The notes under the pieces: generated by a model
The model's input: the letters and a program-made list of their open reading frames with translations, nothing else
Databases searched by the model: none
Told to the model about the DNA's origin: nothing
In this document: positions 57,114-64,000 of the stretch, piece by piece
Position numbering within the stretch: the stretch's first letter is position 1
Layout: each line of letters opens with the position of its first letter
Program-made: the position numbers and the translations under genes
From: Edaphobacter acidisoli
Lineage (GTDB): Bacteria; Acidobacteriota; Terriglobia; Terriglobales; Acidobacteriaceae
Direction of reading: 5' to 3'
Assembly (NCBI RefSeq): GCF_014642855.1
Contig: NZ_BMJB01000002.1
Span: forward strand, 186,001-250,000
Length of the DNA: 64,000 nt

Positions 57114-58304
57114 TTACTTCTTCTTCTTGCCTGCTCTGTAGCTCGACTCAACCGTCGCGCCGATGCCCTGCAGAATGCCCTTCACGTCAGCCGCGTGGGG
57201 CCCATCCGGAGCCAGCTCCAGATACTTCTGATAAGCCTCGACGCATCCCGGAGGAGCGACTATCTTCTGCGTCTTCGGGTCCACTGTCGCCTTTGGAATC
57301 AGTGCTTGTCCCTTGATGAAGTAGGTGTCTGGACGGTTCGGATCAACGGCGATCGCCTTGTCGGCAGCCGCGGCCGCTTCATCCAGCTTGCCTGCGTTGT
57401 ACAACGTTGCGGCTTCGTTGTAGTAGTACATTCCCGCGTTGGCGGGCAGAGCCTTGGCCGCCGCTTCGTACGCATCGGACGCGTCCTTCGCGTCGCCCTG
57501 CTTGCCGTACGCCTGGCCAAGCTGGTTGTACGCAACCGCAGTCGTCTCCGGATTGGGCTTCTTCGACGCCGCGTTCAGATCTACACCCTTCTTGTACGAA
57601 GTCGCTGCATCGTTATACTTCTGCACAATCGCTGCGTCAGTAGGCGAAGTCCCGGCTGCGCGCGCGGCTTTCGCTGCTGCATCGGCGCTGCCTAGCTGCG
57701 CATCGCCCAGCGCCAGCCACAGAATCGGCTCATCCGGCTTGGCTGTTGTGGCGCTCGTCATCAATTTGATGGCTTCGTCATAGTTACCGGCCTTCGTGTC
57801 TGCGCGCGCCTGGGTCAACTCTGCATTCAGGTTTTTGATCTGCACGTTGGCAGCCATCGCCGACTCGTTCTTCTTCTTATACTCTTCCAACTGCTTACGC
57901 TCGTCGGGAGTCATCTTGTCGATGTACTCCTTGCGCGACATGTCGAAGTCCACCTGCTTGTCATCGCCTGCCGCCAGGGTCACATTGTCATTGAAGTCGA
58001 CGCTCTTCGTGCCCTGAAACACGACCGCGACATAGTTGCCTGGAGCAATCCCTGTCCCCTTATAGTCGCCGTTCGCATCAATCGTGAAGTCGTAGGGGAA
58101 CTTGCGGTCGTTCGCCGGCGAAGTCCGGTCGGTCGTCAGCTTGATATCGCCCGAAGTGAGCGGCTGGCCGAGCGGGTTACTCACGTGGCCATGAATGCTC
58201 GCCGTTCCTGTCTGCGCCACCGCGCTTGCCGGATGCGCCATCACGTAGGTCATCAGCAGACACGCTGCAAGCGTTCCGCCCATCTTCCATCCAATCTGTC
58301 TCAT
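57114..58304 (-). CDS. secreted carboxypeptidase-regulatory and TPR protein
   Basis: 396 residues. Signal peptide with hydrophobic residues 10-29 (AVAQ). Then a carboxypeptidase-regulatory-like beta domain (SIHGHVSNPLGQPLTSGDIK to about 125), a charged linker, and TPR units at about 165-370 (EAIKLMTSATTAKPDEPILW, AVAYNQLGQAYGKQGDAKDA, YYYNEAATLYNAGKLDEAAA). Lysine-rich end KKKK. Periplasmic scaffold; function unknown. It shares the design of acidobacterial envelope proteins. Confidence 0.85.
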   Translation of the reverse strand: MRQIGWKMGGTLAACLLMTYVMAHPASAVAQTGTASIHGHVSNPLGQPLTSGDIKLTTDRTSPANDRKFPYDFTIDANGDYKGTGIAPGNYVAVVFQGTKSVDFNDNVTLAAGDDKQVDFDMSRKEYIDKMTPDERKQLEEYKKKNESAMAANVQIKNLNAELTQARADTKAGNYDEAIKLMTSATTAKPDEPILWLALGDAQLGSADAAAKAARAAGTSPTDAAIVQKYNDAATSYKKGVDLNAASKKPNPETTAVAYNQLGQAYGKQGDAKDASDAYEAAAKALPANAGMYYYNEAATLYNAGKLDEAAAAADKAIAVDPNRPDTYFIKGQALIPKATVDPKTQKIVAPPGCVEAYQKYLELAPDGPHAADVKGILQGIGATVESSYRAGKKKK

Positions 58305-58400
58305 ACGCTCTCTTCTCCTGCCCCGTCGGACCCCGGGGTGTTATCTCTGAACTTCCAACATCAACTTCCGCAGCCAAATTCTTGGATGCAAAAAACTCAG

Positions 58401-59087
58401 TTACGCGGCGGCGTAGGGTATCGGGTCCGCCGCTCCGGCCTCGCGGAACGCCCGGAGCCGCAAAACGCAGCTCTCGCACACCCCGCATGCCTTCTCCTCG
58501 CCGGAATAGCAAGACCAACTTACATGGAACGGAGCGCCCAATTCAACTCCCAGACGCACAATCTCGCTCTTTCGCATGGCAATCAGCGGTGTCACCACGC
58601 GAATATCGCCCTCTTTCGTGCCCGCTTCAATCAATTTGTTGAAGGCGTCATAATACGCCGGACGGCAGTCCGGATACCCCGAGCTGTCCTGCTCCACCGC
58701 GCCAATCAACACCTTCTTCGCCCCCAGAACCTCGGCCCAGCTCACCGCCGCCGACAGAAAATGCGCATTGCGAAACGGCACATACGTCACCGGAATCTCT
58801 GTCCCAATCTGCGCCTCCTCCGCCGGAGCCTGCGGCACGGCAATCCCCGGATCGGTCAGCGCCGACCCGCCAATTCTGCGAAACAGGTCCATCTTCAGGT
58901 GCATAAACTCCTTCACGCCCACCAGCGTGGCCACGGCCTCGGCCGAACGCAGCTCCCGCGCCTCCGTCCGCTGTCCATAACCAAAGTGAACGGCATAGAC
59001 CTCGTAGTCCCTTGCCGCCAGCGCCGCACATACGCACGAGTCCATCCCACCTGAAAGGCACACCACAGCTCGCGCGCGCTCACTCAT
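58401..59087 (-). CDS. queC: 7-cyano-7-deazaguanine synthase
   Basis: Converts 7-carboxy-7-deazaguanine to preQ0 with ATP and ammonia. 228 residues. PP-loop SGGMDS near the N-terminus; C-terminal zinc cysteines CYSGEEKACGVCESC. Start ATG 59085-59087 overlaps the DUF2007 stop by eight bases (alternative ATG 59093). Last gene of the long leftward operon; queDE are separate. Confidence 0.95.
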   Translation of the reverse strand: MSERARAVVCLSGGMDSCVCAALAARDYEVYAVHFGYGQRTEARELRSAEAVATLVGVKEFMHLKMDLFRRIGGSALTDPGIAVPQAPAEEAQIGTEIPVTYVPFRNAHFLSAAVSWAEVLGAKKVLIGAVEQDSSGYPDCRPAYYDAFNKLIEAGTKEGDIRVVTPLIAMRKSEIVRLGVELGAPFHVSWSCYSGEEKACGVCESCVLRLRAFREAGAADPIPYAAA

Positions 59088-59331
59088 CGACATCCACCCT
59101 CTCGTCCGCTTCAGGCGAATCCAGAATCGCCAGTGCATCCGCCAGGTCCTGCCTGTGCACCTGCAGCTGCGTCGCAAGCGCGCCACTGTAGATGCGGCTC
59201 GCGTTCTCGTTGATCAGAAGACACTCCACCCCAGCCGATTCCAGAGCGCCCCTGGCCAGCATTGCCTCACCCGGCTCAAGAAACTCCCGCACCGTCACGA
59301 ACTCTTCTGGATCATCCGGCAAATCCGTCAT
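59080..59331 (-). CDS. DUF2007 putative signal-transducing protein
   Basis: 83-residue protein with ARGALESAGVECLLINENAS, typical of the DUF2007 family (PII-like small fold). Function unknown. It overlaps queC by eight bases and follows the DUF3108 gene by 26 bases. Confidence 0.85.
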   Translation of the reverse strand: MTDLPDDPEEFVTVREFLEPGEAMLARGALESAGVECLLINENASRIYSGALATQLQVHRQDLADALAILDSPEADERVDVDE

Positions 59332-59357
59332 CGCTGCCCCTATCTCCGGCTATCTCA

Positions 59358-60200
59358 TCACTTCGCGTCATACGATTGCAAATGCGCTGTGATTGTCCCC
59401 CAGAACAGCCGCGCCCGCATCTGCACTGGCATATGTCGCGCATCGTCCGTATACCAGATCCAGATGTTGCCGCGGTTCTTCACCACGCCCTCATCTGCGG
59501 TGGGCTGTACGCGAATCGTCTGAAACGTCCCCGCAGGCGTCTTGATCTCTTCCTTTGCCTCTACCTTCATCGTCACTGTCACGGTGCGCATCGAATCGGC
59601 CAGCGGCAGCTTGAAGCTCTGCCCCACCACCATCGGCTGCGACGCAGCATAGAAGATCGCCGAGAGCGAGTCCGTCACGCACGGAGGAATCGAAGCCGTT
59701 TGCTCTTTTTCGGTCCCTTTCACCAGGTTTTTTTCGATCTGGTGCTGCTTGCCGGCCGCATAATCAAACGTCAGCACGCTCGACACCTTGCGCCGTCCCT
59801 CCAGCAATTGCTTGCTGAAGCCCGTCGAGCAGCCCGTCTTCGTGTTGAACCCCGCCTGAAACGTGTCGACCACCGGGAACAGCATCGTCACTGCGCCCAC
59901 AGAATCGCCCGAGGCCGTTATCTTCTGCACATCGCCCTGCCGCTCCAGGTGAAACACCGCCGTGCCTGCGGTAAACACGCGCCAGTCGACGGAATAGATC
60001 AGTGTCTGCCGCTCCGGATAAACAAAGTCAGGCGGCGGAGGCTGGAGTGCTGGAATCTGGCTTGTCTGTGTCTGCTGTGGTGCCTGTGAGGGCTGTTGCG
60101 CGGGCACCGGCAGCGCCGTCATCAGCAGCATCGCAATCGAGAACAGGGCCGTTTTATGCGTAAACAGAGGGCAGCTCGCAAAGTTGGAGTTGGGTGACAC
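59358..60200 (-). CDS. exported DUF3108-domain protein
   Basis: 280 residues from a GTG overlapping the stop of the preceding gene by one base (TAGTG). Signal/anchor region SIAMLLMTALPVPAQ, a Pro/Gln-rich linker, then a DUF3108 beta-barrel-like domain (LIYSVDWRVFTAGTAVFHLE to the end, IWIWYTDDARHMPVQMRARL). Similar envelope proteins may take part in lipid or sugar transport. Function unknown; the operon context is lipopolysaccharide synthesis. Confidence 0.85.
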   Translation of the reverse strand: MSPNSNFASCPLFTHKTALFSIAMLLMTALPVPAQQPSQAPQQTQTSQIPALQPPPPDFVYPERQTLIYSVDWRVFTAGTAVFHLERQGDVQKITASGDSVGAVTMLFPVVDTFQAGFNTKTGCSTGFSKQLLEGRRKVSSVLTFDYAAGKQHQIEKNLVKGTEKEQTASIPPCVTDSLSAIFYAASQPMVVGQSFKLPLADSMRTVTVTMKVEAKEEIKTPAGTFQTIRVQPTADEGVVKNRGNIWIWYTDDARHMPVQMRARLFWGTITAHLQSYDAK

Positions 60201-60760
60201 TACCGTTTCAAAAACAGCAGGCGCGCCGCCAGCGCCGCATAAAGGGCGATGGCACCTATACCTGCATTGTACTCGCGGTGCTTCATATAAAGCTCCCGCG
60301 AAAAACTCCCCGCAGCCTCGGCGGTCTTCGCCGCCGTCAGCCGCGGCAGCAGCCTCGGCACTTGTCCAGCATACGCATCAAAGCCCGCAAAGTGTTCCCG
60401 CAGGTAGGCTTCTTCCGACCGGATCGTCGGCAGATAGATCGCCGCAAACAAAATCGCCAACGCAACGAGGATAATCCAGCTCCACGCCGCTATCGCAAAT
60501 CCGAACGCAATCATCATGGACCCCAGATACAGCGGATTGCGCGTATGCGCGTAAGGCCCGGTCCGCGTCAACTCGGCATTCTTCTTCACATAGCCCGAAG
60601 CATACGCGCGCAGCCACACACCCGGAACCACCAGTACCAGACTTTCCGCCATCGTCTGCCACGTAGGCCGTGCCAGCCACAAAAACACCGCAGCAAATAC
60701 AAATCCCAGCGGCACACGAATGCGCCGCGCGATCTTCTGCCATCTGGTCCGTTCGCTCAC
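60200..60760 (-). CDS. isoprenylcysteine carboxyl methyltransferase-like membrane protein
   Basis: 186 residues with about four helices and the family motif LTRTGPYAHTRNPLYLGSMM, where SAM is bound. ICMT-like bacterial proteins methylate small substrates such as phospholipids; the target here is unknown. Stop overlaps the DUF3108 start by one base. Confidence 0.85.
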   Translation of the reverse strand: MSERTRWQKIARRIRVPLGFVFAAVFLWLARPTWQTMAESLVLVVPGVWLRAYASGYVKKNAELTRTGPYAHTRNPLYLGSMMIAFGFAIAAWSWIILVALAILFAAIYLPTIRSEEAYLREHFAGFDAYAGQVPRLLPRLTAAKTAEAAGSFSRELYMKHREYNAGIGAIALYAALAARLLFLKR

Positions 60761-60764
60761 TCCA

Positions 60765-61856
60765 CTACCTTACCCTGTCCTCAGCTTTCACCGACTGCAA
60801 AAGCTCAAACGCCGCGCTCACTACCTCGTCGACCGTAATCAGCATCAGCCCACGCTCCGGCGTCTTATGGCGCGAATGGTCCGTCTCGCTCTCCGCATGG
60901 CGCAACACGCGCGACCGCGTCCCATAAGGCCCAGTTCGCTCCGGATCGGTCGGCCCAAACAGAGCCACCACCGGCTTGCCCAGCGCAGCCGCCAGGTGCA
61001 GAGGCCCTGTATCGCCTGCAATCACCATCTCTGCCCGCCGCACCAGCGCAATCAACTCCGCCATCGTCCCCGGCAAAGCGATGGCAAACCCATCACTCGC
61101 CGCAACCACCGCCTTCGCCGTCGGCTCTTCCGCCGAAGAAGCATTCACCACAACCCGAAACCCCGCATGCCCCAGAGCTGCTGCAACCGCGCCATACCGC
61201 TCCGCGGGCCACTCCTTCGCGCCCCACCCAGCCGTAGGCGCAAGCAGCACAATCGGCCGATCCATCGGTAGTTTCCGCGCCAGTGAAGCCTCCGCCGCTT
61301 CATCGACAGGCAAAATCACGCGCGCAGGAGACAAAGTCTCCCCAACAGCAGCACCCAGCAGCTCGCACCCCTGCTCAATCACATGCGGAGCCCGCGCCCG
61401 CACCCGCTCCTTGTAGAGCCACCGCGCCGGACCCTCACGCGGCCTCGCCCGTCCCACAAACCGCCTTGCCCCGGCCATCCGCCCGATTACCGCCGTGCGA
61501 ATCAACCCCTGCATGTCCACGCAAAGATCAAACTCAGCCGCACGCATCGCCACTCGCAGCGCCGAGATATCCGCAAGCGTAGCCCGTCCCAGCGGATGCT
61601 TCTTCCACTCCCGCGCCGCCGCCAGAAACGTCTGGTTCACCAGAGGCATCTCGGGCCCGCGCACCGTCGCCCCAGCCACGCGCAAAAGCGGCTCCCATCG
61701 CGGCTCAATCACCCACCCGACAAACCACTCCGGATGCCGCTCCCGCAAAGCCGCCACAGCCGGCATCGCATGAAGCACGTCACCCATCGCGCCCATGCGC
61801 ACAATCAGCACACGCGGTGCATGTTCATCACCGGCAATTTTGAAATTCGTCGTCAA
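60765..61856 (-). CDS. family 9 glycosyltransferase (heptosyltransferase-like)
   Basis: 363-residue cytoplasmic membrane-associated enzyme of GT9. RMGAMGDVLHAMPAV at the N-terminus and the C-terminal AGDTGPLHLAAALGKPVVAL are diagnostic, and resemble WaaC. Adds heptose or another sugar to lipid A/KDO core. It follows lpxK by 23 bases. Confidence 0.92.
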   Translation of the reverse strand: MTTNFKIAGDEHAPRVLIVRMGAMGDVLHAMPAVAALRERHPEWFVGWVIEPRWEPLLRVAGATVRGPEMPLVNQTFLAAAREWKKHPLGRATLADISALRVAMRAAEFDLCVDMQGLIRTAVIGRMAGARRFVGRARPREGPARWLYKERVRARAPHVIEQGCELLGAAVGETLSPARVILPVDEAAEASLARKLPMDRPIVLLAPTAGWGAKEWPAERYGAVAAALGHAGFRVVVNASSAEEPTAKAVVAASDGFAIALPGTMAELIALVRRAEMVIAGDTGPLHLAAALGKPVVALFGPTDPERTGPYGTRSRVLRHAESETDHSRHKTPERGLMLITVDEVVSAAFELLQSVKAEDRVR

Positions 61857-61879
61857 GCTGCCATTTTCTCATGGCAATA

Positions 61880-62908
61880 TTAACGCCGACGCCGGTCCAG
61901 CCCACCCACCATTGCCACCAACTGAATCAACGCGTCCTTCTCATCCAGCAGCTCGACATTCAGCCGAGCCACCACAATCGGCCCCACCTGCTCCAGCCGC
62001 TCGCGCATCTCCTCCGTCAGCTTCACCGCATCCTTTTCGGTGGTGCAGAACCCATTCGCTCCCGAAGCCCGCGCCCGCTCGATCAGCCGCTGCACGTCTT
62101 TCTCGTCATAACGATGGTGATCGCGAAACACCACCATCTCCACCGGCTCATAGCCCTGACCCTTCAGCATCCTGCTGAAGCTCTCCGGCCTCGCAATCCC
62201 GCAGAACGCAAGCGGCATCGTCGGCAGAGCCACCTCGCCGCCCTCGCCCAAACTCAGCGTCCGCCGAATCACCCACACCGCCGGCCCGCTCTTATCGCGC
62301 GTCAGCTCATCGACAAACCCGCCGAGCGCATCCACCTCTTCCTCGCGCAGCACCAGTACGTCTGCCTTTGCCACTGTCTCCAAAGGCTCGCGCAGGTTCC
62401 CCGCCGGAAGCAGCCTGTCCTCCACATCCTCCTGCGTCAGCAGAACAATATCGACATCCCGAGCCAGTTGCCGATGCTGAAACCCATCATCCAGCAGATG
62501 CACCATCGTCTTCTCAGTCGGCTCACTCCGCTCTGCCAGCAGTCCAGCCTTGTACCGCTCCGCACCCACAAACACCGGCACACCCGACCGCTGCGCCAGC
62601 AACACCGGTTCATCGCCATGCCAGCCCGCGTCATCAAACGGCTCCACACGTTCCACCGTGGCCGAACTCCGCCCATACCCCCGCGACAGAATCCTCACCG
62701 CATAACCGCGCTGCCGCAGCATCGTTGTCAGCATCAGCACCACCGGCGTCTTGCCCGCGCCGCCGGCCGACACGCTCCCTACGCTGATGACCGGGCTCTC
62801 CAGCCGCTCCTGGTTCAGCCATCCCCACCGAAACATCTGCGCCTTGATTGCCAGCACAAGCCTGTACACCGGCGCCAGCGGCAACAGCCATGGCCTCCGC
62901 ACACTCAT
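61880..62908 (-). CDS. lpxK: tetraacyldisaccharide 4'-kinase
   Basis: Phosphorylates lipid A disaccharide at the 4' position. 342 residues. Membrane segment at the N-terminus, Walker A-like SAGGAGKTP at about 47-55, and HLLDDGFQHRQLARDVDIV. Start overlaps the waaA stop by four bases (ATGA). Confidence 0.94.
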   Translation of the reverse strand: MSVRRPWLLPLAPVYRLVLAIKAQMFRWGWLNQERLESPVISVGSVSAGGAGKTPVVLMLTTMLRQRGYAVRILSRGYGRSSATVERVEPFDDAGWHGDEPVLLAQRSGVPVFVGAERYKAGLLAERSEPTEKTMVHLLDDGFQHRQLARDVDIVLLTQEDVEDRLLPAGNLREPLETVAKADVLVLREEEVDALGGFVDELTRDKSGPAVWVIRRTLSLGEGGEVALPTMPLAFCGIARPESFSRMLKGQGYEPVEMVVFRDHHRYDEKDVQRLIERARASGANGFCTTEKDAVKLTEEMRERLEQVGPIVVARLNVELLDEKDALIQLVAMVGGLDRRRR

Positions 62909-64000
62909 CGCCCACCTGCTCCGTTCGTGCTCAGCAAATTCATCAGGGCCCCCGTGGTCCGCGCCGTCGCGCCAGCCTGCGCGTCGAACACCTCTCGCCC
63001 GCGCTCGCCCATCGCCAGCGCCTCGCCGCTCCTATCGAGCATAGCAACAAGCGCATCGCCAATCACCTTGTTATCCACCACGCGAATCGCATCCCGCACC
63101 CGCATTGCATCCACAATCTCGCGGAAGTTTTCATACGACCCGCCCATCACCACCGGCACGCCAAACCGAGCCGCCTCCAGCGGATTGTGCCCACCCTTCG
63201 CCACCAGGCTCCCGCCCACAAACGCAACCGCCCCCAGCGAATAAACCGAAGCCAGGTCCCCAATCGTATCGAGCAAAAAAACACTGCCCGGCGCAATCCC
63301 CACCGGAGCCACACGAAACGCACTCGCGCGCACACAACCAAACCCACTCGCCTCAACCATCGAAGCCACCGCCGCAAACCGCTCCGGATGCCGCGGAGCC
63401 AACACCATCACCGCGCTCGGTTCGGCCGCAACCACGCGCGGCCAGGCCTCCAGCAGCATCCGCTCCTCACCCTCCAGCGTGCTCCCGCAAACCACCACCC
63501 TCGCATCCGCCGCCAGCCGATCACGCAACATCCGCGTCAACTCGCTCTCCGCACCCACGCGAATGTCGTACTTCAAATTCCCCGAGACATGCACTCTATC
63601 GGCAGGCGCGCCAATCCTCCGTAGCCGCGCAGCATTCTCCTCACTCTGCGCCAGAAACACCGAAACCCGCTCCAGCAGCGGCCTCCACAGCCTCTTCAGC
63701 CGCAGATACCGCGGCAGCGACCTATCTGACACCCGCGCATTCACCACTGCCAGCGCTACACCGTCGCGCTCGCACTCCATCATCAGCCGAGGCCAAAGCT
63801 CGCTCTCCATCAGCACAATCATCCGAGGCCGCAGCACCGCAAGATACCGTCGCACGGCAAATTTAAAATCCAGCGGCAGATAAAAAACAGGCACCCCAGC
63901 AAACCGCTCCTTCGCCAGCCGCTGCCCGGTCGCCGTTGTCGTCGAAACCGCCACCACCCACCCAGGCAGAGCCGCACGCAGCTCCCGCACCAGCGCCGTC
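62905..64000 (-). CDS. waaA: 3-deoxy-D-manno-octulosonic acid transferase, N-terminus beyond the window
   Basis: Transfers KDO to lipid A. At least 361 residues are visible; the frame is still open at the right edge, so some 60 N-terminal residues are missing. Motifs: VLMESELWPRLMMECERDGV, VHVSGNLKYD, and the nucleotide site FVGGSLVAKGGHNPLEAARF near the C-terminus, diagnostic of WaaA. First visible gene of the operon with lpxK, GT9 and others. Confidence 0.93.
   Translation of the reverse strand, partial: TALVRELRAALPGWVVAVSTTTATGQRLAKERFAGVPVFYLPLDFKFAVRRYLAVLRPRMIVLMESELWPRLMMECERDGVALAVVNARVSDRSLPRYLRLKRLWRPLLERVSVFLAQSEENAARLRRIGAPADRVHVSGNLKYDIRVGAESELTRMLRDRLAADARVVVCGSTLEGEERMLLEAWPRVVAAEPSAVMVLAPRHPERFAAVASMVEASGFGCVRASAFRVAPVGIAPGSVFLLDTIGDLASVYSLGAVAFVGGSLVAKGGHNPLEAARFGVPVVMGGSYENFREIVDAMRVRDAIRVVDNKVIGDALVAMLDRSGEALAMGERGREVFDAQAGATARTTGALMNLLSTNGAGGR

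Overview
The window is high-GC DNA from a Gram-negative bacterium, most likely an acidobacterium of the Terriglobia/Acidobacteriaceae group. The clues are a VWFA-related protein of the Acidobacterial type, a very large Oar-like TonB-dependent receptor with an N-terminal carboxypeptidase-regulatory domain, several secreted TPR and beta-propeller lipoproteins, a B12-dependent ribonucleotide reductase, and a lipid A/KDO/heptose gene cluster. The assignment comes from gene content only. I see no rRNA, tRNA, CRISPR array, insertion sequence or prophage. About 55 protein genes are packed tightly on both strands.

Layout. 1-6 kb: exporters (EamA, MATE), a HAD phosphatase, a lytic transglycosylase, a flippase-like membrane protein and a cytochrome P460, with short REP-like palindromes between them. 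6-10 kb: the cell-elongation operon mreC-mreD-mrdA. 10-15 kb: two paralogous beta-propeller lipoproteins, an MCE-domain protein with five internal repeats, and acpS. 15-23 kb: mixed housekeeping and small enzyme genes, ending in a drug-exporter/TetR divergent pair with a clear operator. 23-27 kb: nrdJ behind a 498-base palindrome-rich leader with an NrdR-like box. 27-28 kb: a lower-GC gene for an exported proteasome-beta-like Ntn hydrolase. 28-33 kb: a carbohydrate island with a GH27 alpha-galactosidase, a sulfatase and a SorC-type sugar regulator. 33-39 kb: kdsC and the giant helicase lhr, coupled to a small DUF5522 gene. 39-46 kb: a four-gene envelope operon (DUF5666, TonB receptor, VWFA, TPR). 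46-49 kb: a VIT-type metal transporter, then an ECF sigma factor with a small membrane protein, divergent from a DUF6249 membrane gene. 49-54 kb: queDE, a DinG-type helicase and der. 54-59 kb: a PEP-CTERM protein, moeA-moaC and a TPR protein. 58-64 kb: a long leftward operon waaA-lpxK-GT9-ICMT-DUF3108-DUF2007-queC.

Two observations stand out. Between 47814 and 47883 two identical promoter-like elements (GTGAAACTTT-N14-GTCTAAC) point in opposite directions, one into the sigma-factor operon and one into the DUF6249 gene; this looks like an autoregulated ECF regulon core. At 27083-28081 a secreted protein has the spacing of proteasome beta-subunit residues (Thr1, Asp17, Lys32/33, GDAQ), with a signal-peptidase site (APA) placed so that cleavage would itself expose the catalytic threonine. 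Both are inferences from sequence reading and can be tested directly.
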